Assembly: GCA_024305405.1 (NCBI GenBank)
Contig: JAKNDB010000107.1
Coordinates: forward strand, 2,356,001 to 2,420,000
Length of the DNA: 64,000 nt
Reading direction: 5' to 3'
DNA from: Dirofilaria immitis
Lineage: Eukaryota; Nematoda; Chromadorea; Rhabditida; Onchocercidae
Every line of letters begins with the position of its first letter. Position 1 is the stretch's first letter. The position numbers were made by a program, and so were the translations under genes. The notes below the pieces were generated by a model that saw nothing but the letters and a program-made list of their open reading frames with translations, was not told the origin of the DNA and made no database searches. Positions 11,092 to 23,100 of this stretch are shown piece after piece.

Positions 11092-14000
11092 ATGTCAACC
11101 AGTAAAAAGTGCATTGTACCAGTAGCCCGAGATACACCATCCTCACGAACTTTGAGTTTCACAACATTGACTGATGGAAAGGAAGAGACACGTATGTCCT
11201 TAAGCGTAGAAGAACTCGCATTGTTGGGTGAAATTCAACGTCGTGGACGAGACAATTCTTCCGGTGTAAGTTATTTATTTGACGAAAAAAATATTAGTGA
11301 AATATTAGAGTGCAAGTACCGTATATTATAAAGAAGCTCAATAGATTATTAGTATCTTCAATAATGTTGCTTTGAACAAATCTTCCAATTCGAATTAGAT
11401 TGGTAGTATGAAATAGTATCGATTTAAATTGGTGCAGTATGAAATGTATGAATTTAGTTTCAATTTATCTGATATTGGCTTGTGATATTATTATAAATAT
11501 CCATTCGCTTCAGAGCGTGCGAACAGGAAAAATTAGTGTTTCGGAATTAATGGGATGTGGCGATAAAAATGCTGACAAAAGAGACGAAAAGATCGAAACG
11601 GCTCGATAATGACTACCAAGAGCAATAATGACCGCCATAACTGTGTGCCATCGATGGTTGAAACATCAAATCATCACGGAATATCAGTTGATCCTGCCAC
11701 TCTTCTTGCTGGATGGAAGATCCCACCACTACCACCAGGACTCGTCTCAATAAGTAATTTTTTTCTTATTATTTGCTCACATTCATTTTAACAATTTAAT
11801 TAATTATCATTTAATTAGAACTAATTATAGTTACTGCTTTGTTATTCTAAACTTTGGTCTGGATTATTCCTGCAAAACAATGTTATGTCATTAGATGCTC
11901 GAATTTTCCGGGAAAAATTAATGCGAGTTATTAACAAAAAGAAAACCCCTGATATTTTTGCTTTCCTTCTTAGCTCATGAAGCGGATCGTCATCCATATC
12001 CGTCAGCTCTTCCTACATGCATATTTGAAAAGGCGATGAAAGCAGCTGCAATTGTCCACGCCGGTTCACAACTGTCACCTGTATCTGCGGGACATAATAC
12101 TGGTGGTATATTATTTTTTATCATAGAAAAAAAATTTGTCGAATTTAACGAAAACTTCCAATTCTATTAAAAGATAGATTCTATTAGATCTGAGTATTCT
12201 CAATTGAAAGATTGATAAAAGTGAAATTGTTAAATAGTTTTTGAATATTTAGACTGAAGCCTGCATTCAGTTTTCGCAATTCTTTTTAATGTACATTTAA
12301 GGCGGCGGTAGCGGAGTGGCAGCGCATGGTAATGCGATTCGGTTACCACCATTGGAATTAATTCGGCTATTACCACCACTTTCCCCAATGTTTCCATTGA
12401 TTTCAAGCGGGATGCAACGACCGTCGACACCTGCATCATCGGCGCATGGTATTTTTAACCATGGTTTGGATTCTCAAAAACAAGGTAATATAAATATTAA
12501 TATTGACGAATTGAACTTGAAGAACCTGTTGGAAAAAGTATATAATCACTGACGTGTCTTTTTCTTGCTTCTATTTTCCCACGTCCGGCATTATGATATA
12601 AAATATTAGAACCACAAGAACCGTACAAGAATTCCCAGAAATTTATATGAAATGAAACCAGCTGCTGCAACACGAAGACCAGCCATAGCTCAGTTGGTAG
12701 AGCGGAGGACTGTAGATTATAAGCTGACATCCTTAGGTCGCTGGTTCGAATCCGGCTGGCTGGATCGGGTTGAATTTTGCCATAAATATGTTGCAATTGC
12801 GGTTATTCTCATGTTTTTAGCAGTGGATCATATTCTGGATAGTCTTAAATGATTTATCGTATACAATTGATCTTTAAATGCATCAAACGGTCGTATCTTC
12901 TTATTTATGAAATGGTATTTAGAATAAAAAAATAGTTCCATTAGCTTTTCATGGATGATTCGTTGCTTTGGGAACGAATAATGAATTTGGCATACTTTAT
13001 TATTTTTATAAATATGAGTCCTTTGACCTATTTTGAATTTACAGTCGAGAGGTAGAAACTTTTGATCAGTTAGTTATAGCGCTGCAAAATTGAGTGTGGT
13101 TAAAGTTTCAATTTCATTCCTTTGAACATTTGCCCCATTACTACGTACTGTGGTAATGGCGGCTACGGCGAACAAACACCCACAAGCATTACGTAAGAGT
13201 AGATCGTTCGTATTACTACTTAATATTAATTCATTGAAATTAATGCTTAATTTTGCGATCCAGATATTTCATGATTGATTTAGCTATTATTTTGAAACTG
13301 TTTTTTTTTTTTAAGAATGTGAAAAAATGATTTAAAGGTAATAAAAATGGTGGTGCCACTGGACATCATCATTATCTCAATAGTATACATGGCTTGCAAG
13401 GGAATGCCTCCCAAGTTAATGGAAATAATCAACAGCGAAGTATTCAGCAGAATCAAAAACTCGTAAACCCTTTTTCATGCCCTACGTGAGCTTGGATGCT
13501 GTAAATCGTGGATTAGCGAATGGAGATCTCATCAAAGTAAGCTTCTATTTTTTGTGAATAAATGTGTGTTACCTTTTTATTATGTTTATTTCTTTAAAAT
13601 ATATTTTGATATTTATTACTGATTCCCTCCAGCTTCCATCTATGAGTGTTGAAAACCATGAAGGAATTTTATTACTCTATTAGACTTATCTAAGGGTATT
13701 CTGCGTGTTAATCAACGTAACTATGAAGAGTCATTCGTGGACAATCCTATGGGCGATGAACAGCAAGATATTTTGATTCTTGGCGTCCATGATCGTAATC
13801 GCGCGCTTCATGGTGATGTTGTCGTTGTTCGCATCAAAGATAGGAATTGTTGGGTTGTAAGCTATATATTGCTATTTGTCGATTTGTTATTGATGTTCTT
13901 CTACTTTTTGTTTTTGATATTTCATGGCTATTAAGGTTCGTGATGCATTGTATGAGGCATGGCGTAGTGGGAATTTAAAGGCTCGTGTTGATGACAACGG

Positions 14001-17000
14001 CCAACCACTGACTATTCCACCAATCAAGCGTAGCGATTCCGAAATAGAATTGTCGCCAGCTGAACTGCTTGATGTAAATTATTTCTTTTATAAAATTTGT
14101 AAATCGTTGAAGCTTATTACCATGCTGTTACTTGTGATTTAAAAATTTTCATATGATAATTTTTTCTTCCAGCTTCCTATATGCTTTGATAAATGCATTT
14201 CAAGTGAAAAGTTGAAAAAAGACGTGCCCGTTACAAAGAATCGACGATACAGTCGCGAACAAATGTTATGTATTGCTGCAAAGGTTGTCTTCAGAGGGAT
14301 TGTTTTGAATTTCTGCTTCTATATTATTCACGAATTTCTAACTCTTATTTTGATAATAAAATGGCTAGTTTGCGCTCGACAAATTTTATCATTCTAGCTC
14401 GAATTGGAACGTCGCAGACGAGTTATAGATGATGGCAATGATATTGACCCAGTTATTCTGAACATTATATCAAGGCTTGCTATCGTAAAACGAACTGATT
14501 CATCAATGTATGTATCAAGTGTTCATCACATTATTTTAGATGCGGAGTATTTTAAGGGCTTTTTGTCCAATCAATTTACCGATATGTTTTTAAGAAGTCT
14601 TTCGCGCTCTGGGGTATCAGCATGTGGTGCTTACGTTTCAAATTTGGGAATGGGTACAATACCTACACGACGTAATGGAACTGGTAGCAATGGATCTGTG
14701 CAGCGACGATCAAATTACCGAATTTTATCAGATATGCCGGATGAAGATTGGGGATTCCTGATATATGCCTTCAAAAACCGCTGAGGTTAATTCGAAGTTC
14801 ATATTGCTAAAGTCAGCTATCATATGAAATTGTTCGTATCGATATGATATGTTTCACTTACATAAGTTATGAACAGTTAGGCCGAAATTTTTATCTTTCT
14901 TATCTTTCGCATCTTTTCAGGTAGTTTTCATCAGTGAACAGAAAAATTGCCGAGCTGCAGTAGGCATGCTAAAAATGATGGCTGATGGAAATCGTAATTG
15001 GGCACTTTTTCACCGGGTGATTCAAGAATGCCGCGGATGATGATACCAGCGGAGCAAACGCCTGCGACGTTTTTTGACCGTCCACAAGATTTCGCGAAGT
15101 TCATTTATGTGGCACGAATGGTAGAATGGCAGGCGACTGCACAGTTTGCACGGGGGTGAGCATTTTCCATTCAGTGCTGGCATGTTCTTAAGAAGTCATC
15201 TATCGGCTGCATAAATCATTGATGTGTTCAGGAAGTTATACAAGAGTCTCGGTATGGCGGGCGATATAGAAGCAGAAACAGAAGGCTTATTGTTGGCGAA
15301 TGATGTTGATACTCGAGAGTTTTCTCAAGCTGCGCTTTCGTCACTTCCAATTACTGAGGCGGTGGAGTGGAAAATTGATGAAGTTCGTTTCGGTTGAATG
15401 GAAAATTGATGAAGCTCACTATTCGGTTATGAGAACCACTCTCTCATTTGTTTTATTTCTTATTCAATGAAACTATATGCTCTATGGTTACAGAAAGAAT
15501 TCAAATATCGAAAAGATTTCCGAGATGAAACTGTGTTTACAATTGATCCAAGTACGGCACGAGATTTGGACGATGCTCTTCATATAAAACCGGTTTTGGA
15601 TTGCGATGGAACTGGTAATCCTGGTTGGGAGGTAAGTTACAATAGCTTCGCCAAATTTACGTATTTTTTAAGAAGTGAAATATTATGAAAATTCCAGGTT
15701 GGTGTTCACATAGCCGATGTCTCATATTTTGTACAATTCGGTACTGAACTTGATCATTGGGCTTTAAATCGTGGCACATCGGTTTATCTTGTTCATAAAG
15801 TTAGTTCTCACTAAATCCACATCACTTGCTTTAATAGCCTTTGAATTTAAATATTGAATATAAATATTTCTCTGAGATGTTTAGGTAATTCCAATGTTGC
15901 CACAAATACTTTGTGAAGAATTGTGTTCATTGAACCCTAATGTCGATCGGTTGACGTTTTCGGTGGTCTGGAAGATTAATGACCAAGGAGAAGTATTTGA
16001 TGAATGGTTTGGACGTACAATTATTCGGTCTTGTTGCAAATTGTCTTATGAACATGCACAGGTAGACAGATTTCTTTTTTTTTTTCTGACTTTTTTCATT
16101 ATACTGATTGTAATTTTTGAAGAATTTTGTCTTATATTTTCAATTTTACTATAGGATTTCATTCTTCATCCAGAAAAGGATTTCGTTCCATCCGAGTTGC
16201 CAGAAATCTTCAATGGCAGAAAGTCGGCCGAAGTAAAAGAAGCTGTACTTCGTCTGCATAAGGTATTCCTATCGAACTAGGATATTTTTTGATTTTGAAT
16301 CATATTGCTCTTAAATCAAGTTTGTAATGTTGAGAGGTAAGGAAGGATGTTTTACTTTTACCATGACTTCATGGAAAACAGCTTCCATGAAGTTGGAATT
16401 TTCATTAATTGCTTTTATCATTCTAAAATATACCCCTGATATTTCAATTTTATTTTTTAAAATCTACAGTAAGACGATAGTCTGAATCTACCGAAATATG
16501 AGAGTCAAAATTGTGCTGTGTAATATCAGTTTTTCAGGTTGCAGTCATCCTCAGAAAAAAGCGATTTGAAAATGGATCTCTCTATCTTGATATGCCTAAA
16601 TTAAGCTTTGCACTTGATGAAATTTCGGGAATGCCTAACGGTCTTTCTCTTCAAGAAGTAAGTTTCTTATTGTTTGCTAGGCTTACGTCAATTTCAGATT
16701 TGGGATCTATTTTTTTGGAAGTAAATATTGAAATTATTTCGTTGTAGCGGAAAGAATCCAGTTTTCTTGTGGAAGAATTCATGCTACTAGCAAATATAGC
16801 TGTAGCTCGGAAAATTGAATCAACATTTCCAAAGACTGCACTTTTACGACGACATCCACCTCCGAAAATAAAAGTTTAACCATCTCATCATTGTTATTAA
16901 AATTTTATAAAAACATCATGCTAGGCTTTATTTCGAAAATCTTGTAGACCAAATTTTACGCATAATTCATTCTTCCCTGATTTTTCGTTAAAGTTATTCC

Positions 17001-18903
17001 TTAGATGTTGCGCGACATTTTGGAAAAATGTGAGAAGGTTGGATTTTCGGTGGATGGTTCTTCGAGTGCAACAATTTCTTCAAGTTTGCGAAAATATGAA
17101 GGCGATACTGAATTAAAGCGAACAGTTGTGCAGGTAATGCGATCAATGATTTGGTCAAAAACAGGAATTAAAAAATAGATAGTTATTCTTTTTTGCATTT
17201 TTATAGCTGAGCATTCAGAAAATTTGTCAAAACTGTATGTTAAGGGTGGAATATCGGCATTGTTTTAGATGCTTACGTATTTGCTGATGAAATCTATGCA
17301 ATTAGCATCATATTTTTGCGTTGGTTCGTTGAAAAACCGAACAGATTATGCTCATTATGCTCTTTCGGTGCCGTTTTATACTCATTTCACTTCACCGATA
17401 CGTCGATATCCGGATATTATGGTTCGTCAATGACTTTATTTAGTTGGTTCATAAAATCAGTAGTAGATAACTTTCCAATTAAACTTGACCCTACATCATT
17501 GTAATGAATATAGGATATGGCTTGTCGGTTAATATAAAATCAAAATTTTGCCGTCTAAACAAGTTTATTTCGGAACGCTCGTATTTTGCTCATTATTTCA
17601 TGGGTTTATAATTGTAAACAATTATAAACTGTTGGAAAGCTAAAAATATGGGGAAATTCAAACTTGTTCGTGAAATATTTTAGATATTTTATTGAATTTT
17701 TCTTTTTTTGAAATGAGGAACAGTTTTTTTAGGTCCATCGTTTTTATCAGCAGCACTTGGTTATTCTCCTGCGCCAGGTTTGACAGTGAAAGAGGTCGAA
17801 ACTATAGCAAGTCATTGCAATGATAGAAAACTAGCTGCAAAAACAGTCTCGGAAGCAAGCGATGATATGTTTTTGGTGTTTTTATTAAGGTTTGTTTAAT
17901 CTTTGTCCTAATTCTTTGTGTGAATTTTTTTGGAATGAATGATGGAACAAAAAAGTTTATCCTACTCTCTCTTTATTACGAAGCATAAAATTCAGGAATG
18001 TGGACCACTGACTGAACGTGCTGTGGTAATACAAGTATTAGATGCCTCCTTCGATGTGCTGGTTGTAAAATACGGTGTTGTAAAACGTGTTTATACCAGT
18101 GTATGCTTTTCCATTACTTGTATTACGAGAAAAAAACATTCAGTGTTAGCCAAATTGATACAGTGAATGTTATGATATTCAAACAATGATTTTGAAATGC
18201 ATAAATTCTAAATATTTTGATAATTTATTAAGAAAAATAAAAGAAATGAAGCGAAACAATAAAATTGAGAAATTACTAATGTCATTTATTCTGCGTAGTA
18301 TATTGTTATTGTTATTTACCTTATCTGGGATGTATTATAGAGAAAGTGACGTTATATGGAAGAATGCTATAATACAATGATCCAGTAACTCAATAATAGT
18401 AGATATCAATGAAGATTTATAATTTTCTTATTTTTCAATCTTATAGCGTCTACGATTGGCACGTGAACCACGGTTTATTGAAGGTCCATGCCCATCACTT
18501 CTTCTTTATTGGGATTCCACCTGTGATGGTTCAAATGCTGCTATCGAACAAGTTATTTCGATGTGTACTGTTGTAGAAGTAATCCTTTCTGCACTTCCAG
18601 AACCAACAAAATATCAGGTAATATGCTTTCTTACTTGCAATTATTGTTATAATAATTTTGTAAGGAAGGAAAATATTTAATTTCAGGTTAATACTGTAAT
18701 AGTCAACTATCCAAATTCATAAATTGATGCACTATGCTATATCTTTCATTTCATCTTATTTTTTTCCCTTTCGTACTGCAAATGCAAAATCCTGAAGTAA
18801 TGGTCATATTTGTTGCATCATCTATTTTTAGGCATTACTGAAGCAACCACTTAACAGTGAAAAGTTGTTATCGCTGGCGGAGGTAGTTGCTTTGGCAAAT
18901 TAA
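11092..18903 (+). CDS. DIS3L2: DIS3-like exonuclease 2 (DIS3L2), 3'-5' exoribonuclease
   Basis: Cytoplasmic RNase of the RNB family that degrades 3'-uridylated RNAs without the exosome; worms call it disl-2. Exons: 11092-11265, 11514-11753, 11974-12105, 12302-12484, 13338-13536, 13695-13856, 13936-14073, 14173-14283, 14398-14784, 14921-15155, 15232-15382, 15494-15631, 15698-15799, 15885-16061, 16155-16262, 16538-16657, 16748-16873, 17005-17133, 17269-17421, 17733-17889, 17996-18100, 18447-18617, 18832-18903. A low-complexity Pro/Gly N-terminus is followed by cold-shock domains ([20 protein letters not shown]), the RNB core with the catalytic Asp cluster [26 protein letters not shown] and LLRRHPPP, then an S1 region ([13 protein letters not shown]). 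No PIN domain, as expected for DIS3L2. Frames break by one base at 11577, 13455, 14773, 15013, 17741 and 17879. Exon 9's middle is poorly conserved, so its end is less certain. Confidence 0.93.
12679..12764 (+). tRNA. tRNA-Tyr (GUA) with a 13-base intron
   Basis: A complete cloverleaf: acceptor arm CCAGCCA pairs with TGGCTGG, D arm GCTC...GAGC, anticodon stem GAGGA with TCCTT around loop CTGTAGA, and T arm GCTGG-TTCGAAT-CCGGC, with discriminator A at 12764. The anticodon GTA is followed by an intron ATTATAAGCTGAC (about 12716-12728) just 3' of the anticodon, the canonical place in eukaryotic tRNA-Tyr. The internal A and B boxes for RNA polymerase III (TAGCTCAGTTGG and GGTTCGAATCC) are intact. 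It sits inside the DIS3L2 intron between 12484 and 13338, on the same strand. Removal of its intron requires the TSEN complex, one subunit of which is encoded 7 kb upstream. Confidence 0.96.
13156..13192 (+). CDS. DIS3L2: Possible alternative first exon of DIS3L2
   Basis: ATG at 13156 opens [12 protein letters not shown] and ends at a GTAAGAG donor after base 13192. The remaining phase (one base) fits the DIS3L2 exon at 13338 exactly, giving [24 protein letters not shown]. It would create a shorter DIS3L2 lacking the proline-rich N-terminus, with a promoter around the tRNA gene. No acceptor precedes it, which suits a first exon. Supported only by frame and donor. Confidence 0.45.
15361..15416. 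repeat. Short tandem duplication over a DIS3L2 exon end
   Basis: The last coding bases of the exon ending at 15382 (GGTGGAGTGGAAAATTGATG and onward) recur about 31 bases later as GGTTGAATGGAAAATTGATG within the intron. The second copy has two changes and lacks the donor's GTTCGT. Confidence 0.7.
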
Positions 18904-20146
18904 GAAATTATATAGCAGTAGTTACTGCTATTTATGGTAATGATTAATTCCGGAGAAATCTAGGCAGCAATAGCAGCAAAAATGATTCGTAAATAAGGCA
19001 AGGCAGCTATTTTTATTTGCCTCATATCTCATGTTTCCACTGATTTGTTAATTTTGTGTTTTTTCTATCATTTGCTTCAGAAAAAGAAAAGTTTTATTTC
19101 CTGGAACATTTATGTAGATATAAATGTTGGAACTGATCATGAAAATGTGAATTTCGAATTATTTCATCGAATCTCACATGTTATTTCGGGTTTTTCTTAT
19201 GTTAAGAAAATAATTTTAACACTATGAATAGTATATATTGTATATTAATTGGTAGTGGTTCCGATAAAAATTAGAATATAGATATGATTCTGTAAGCATT
19301 CGTCTTTCCCTGTTATTTGTATTTTATAATATTGCTGTAAAATATGCGATGATCTGCTTATTATAGGCACACATACATATATCAAGATATCCACCTTCTT
19401 CATTTTTTCTGATCTTAAATTACTATTGTTTAATAGTTTTTCTGATTCTAAATTATTGTTTAACAGTTTATTTTTATTTTTTCGTATTTTTGCTTTTTTT
19501 TAGAGTAAATTAGCTTGCTATTGTTTTTACCTGTATTTTGAATTTTATTTTCGAGTTTTTTCTATTTTTGTATAATATAGAACATTTCAACTACTTATTA
19601 ATTCCGCTTTTATCTTTAATATCAGTTTGTTGTATATACGTAAATGCATGCAATTGTTTGTTTGGCGATAAGATATGATCGTGGGTCTTATCTCTGATAT
19701 TTATAACGCGGAAATGATTAGTAGTTTTGTTACTTACAAAATTGTCTTTTATATCATTTCGTTGTTTCGTTCAAATTCGCATTAAATTATTGTAAATTGC
19801 ATATATAGTTGTTCCAAGAATTTATTAAGCCAGTATAGTTGCAATCTTCTATTTGAACAAAGTGTGTGATATTCCTTGCGGTTTCCTGAAATATTCATAT
19901 TTTTCACAATCATTCTGACTATGTATACATATACATAATATATGGTAGAAGGAAAGAGAGGTTTTTAATGATAAATGATTGGTATAACAAAAGAAAATGG
20001 ATATAAGCTGTTCGTACAATAGTCATTTAAATTTTCGATTGGAGTTTTTCGTCGTGAGTGTCTGCAACATAAGCATGCGATTTAAAGCGCTAAAAGTGAT
20101 TTTAAAGGGGATTAGTTTAATTAAGAGTCATAAAAATTATTCAGGG
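18904..20146. other. Intergenic region between DIS3L2 and NEMF
   Basis: About 1.2 kb of T-rich DNA with no conserved exon. The last bases before the NEMF ATG form an acceptor (ATTATTCAG, 20136-20144), suggesting trans-splicing or a 5' UTR intron. Confidence 0.5.
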
Positions 20147-23100
20147 ATGAAAAACCGATTTTCAACTTTGGATGTGTTTGCTGTGGTTCATGACTTGAAA
20201 AAATTGGTTGGTCAGCGTGTTGCTAATGTGTATGACATGGATTCTAAAACATATCTTATACGGATTCAAAAGTACTGAGCAATTAATTAATTCTGGTTTT
20301 CCATTATGATATTTAGAATTAGAGAAGATATATATATATATATATTTTAAATATATTTGTATATCTTTTTTATTTACTTTCTATTTTCTTATTTTTTCCA
20401 TTTTTTTATTTTTTTATTTTCTTTATTTTTTTATATGTATGTAAAATGTATGTATATAATATGGAATAGATATAGATATACGAATTTTACAGGCCAGATG
20501 AAAAATGTTTCATAATGCTGGAGTCGGGGTGTAGGATTCACAAAACCACATTTGATTGGCCCAAAGCACACTTTCCTTCGTCTTTTAGTATGAAACTTCG
20601 GAAACATATCAGACATAAACGACTAGAATGCGTTACACAACTCGGTGTTGATCGGATTATCGATATGCAGTTCGGTTTTAATGAATACGCATGTCATGTG
20701 GTATGTTGTATGATATCAATTTAAAGATTGTTTCTGATGTTGCATCAGCTGGAAGCCAGTAAGAGATGATAATTTCGACATTGTTTAACATTTCCATCCA
20801 GGTAAAAGTAATCAGTTTTTGATTTAGACAGGCAGCTTGGTAGTTTGAGAAGAATTAGCAGTGGAATGATTGATTTTATAGTTTATATAAATATTTAGTA
20901 ATTTCTCTCTTGAAGCCGGGAAAAGACTGTATATTCGTTCTAATTTAATTGTTATGATTTATATAATAATCATATATTTTGTTTTTAATAAGATTTGTTA
21001 TAATAGATTGTTGAACTATATGACAGAGGCAACGTGTTATTAACGGATAATAATTATATCATACTTAACGTATTGCGACCGAGAACTGACAAGGAAACAG
21101 ATATGCGTTTTTCTGTTCAAGAACGGTTACTGTTTTTATCCTTTTTCATATTTTCATACTATCTTTGATAAAGCTGCTTAAAAAAATTCTATTTAGATAT
21201 CCACTTGAAGCTGCACGACAAGATGTTAGTTGCCCAACTAAGGATGATCTGATGGAACAATTCAAAAGGTTAAAAAAGGTGAATCGATTAAACGGTTTCT
21301 TTCTCCTCTTACTCAGTATGGTCCTGTTTTAATTGAACATTCATTGAGAACTGTTGGTGTTCCGCGTAATGCTCAGGTTTGATCTAATTCATTATTTAAG
21401 AAAAAAATTTTTATATATTTTGCACAGTTGTTCATTTTTCGATGTTCCAATTTGTAAAATGTGCAGTTTTATATAATTCAATAGTATATGCTACTGACTG
21501 GAAGTTTCCTACTTTAAGACCCGGCCCTTGTTTTGGGTTTTGTTGAGTCCTTCTTTTAGATTTTTTCATTTTTCTGCAGCTTTGATTAGATTAGGTTATC
21601 TCCTATAACGTTAGAATTCGAACTTCAAATCTTTTTTGCAATATTTTATTTCTATTTTATCCATCTTCTCGCAATGCAATTCCAGTGAGTTCATTTATTT
21701 TCTTTCCAAATAAAATAAATCCAGTGAAACTTAATAAGTTTCTGAATTTATTCGGCATTCATCACGATACACGTAATTTGATAATTCGTGAGATATTTCG
21801 GAAGTTTTATGTGTTAGTTTTGACCTATATTTAAGGGTACAAAAGGGAAATGGACTAGGTAACAAGAAAAAAGAATATGTTATTCTCAGCACTATTCAGT
21901 CTAGTTATTATTGCTTTTGATATAATGATGAATAGCAGTGATTACTAGATTATATGATAAGAATAATCTTTACAGTCGTACTGTCGAAATTTAAGATTGG
22001 TATAAATATCGATATGGAGGAGAGTGGTGTGGCGAAACTATTCGAAGCACTACAGTTAGCTCATCAGATTTTCAATACAGTTAGAAGCAGTGCAACGCAA
22101 GGATTTTTAATATATAAAGAGGATACAAGGATGGATGGCGTTATTGTCGAAACATATCAAGTTTGTTAAATATATGATCTTGTTTCTAATCACGTTTAGA
22201 AAAAAAATCTAGTATTTGTATTTTTGTATTTATATATGTATTTTTTTTTCAGGAATTTCATCCATTCAAATTTTCACAGTTTAGCGATATGCATATTAAA
22301 CACTTTGATTCATTCTCGGAGTGTGTCGATGAATTTTTTCCAAGCTGGAGTTGCAAAAGCTGATATAAGAACATTAAATGCAGAAAGAGAAGCAATGAAA
22401 AAATTAAACAACATCATAAAAGATCAGCAGGTGTAATTATTGCGTTTGTTTCAGTCATAAAATTTTTCTATTCCTGAAAGGAATACGTTTGTTATTATCC
22501 ATAACCTGCATCTTTGTATGTGGAATTTCATCAATGGAAAAATCTTATTGTTGATGCAGGATCGATTAACAGCTTTAAAAATAGCGCAAGTAGAAAGGGA
22601 AGAAATGGCTGAATTGATTGAACTAAACAGTGATTTGGTGGATAAAGCATTGTTGGTTATTCGATCTGCTATCGCTAATCAAGTAATATTATCCGTAGAG
22701 AATCATTTCTTGTTATTTAAAAAATTTCCAGAAATTGATCCTTTTTGATTTCAGCTTAGTTGGGAAGCTATCGAAGAAATGCGAATAAATGCCTATGAGG
22801 CTGGTAATCCAATTGCTGCTTCTATCGTTGGTTTAAATTTAAATTCAAATGAAATGACACTGTTGCTCAAGGATCCGTATCGTCCGGAAATTGATCCAAA
22901 AAAGTAATTACAGTAAATATTATAATGAAGAATTTTGACCAATTCTCTCTTTATCTTATAATTAGTACTAAAAGACATCTCCAATCTTTATGGAAAGAAA
23001 AACAATAATATAACACATATTCCTTATTTGAGGTGACAATTGATATTGCTTTGTCATCCTATCAGAACGCTAGAAAGCTCCATGCAGAAAAAAAAGCTGC

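Noticed and set aside
12497..12796. 99-codon minus-strand open frame
   Set aside because: It runs antisense through the tRNA-Tyr gene; its middle is the reverse complement of tRNA sequence, a well-known source of false proteins.
11092..18903. DIS3L2 as a pseudogene because of multiple stops
   Set aside because: The same kind of one-base run-length break occurs in many unrelated housekeeping genes here, and splice sites and catalytic residues are intact.
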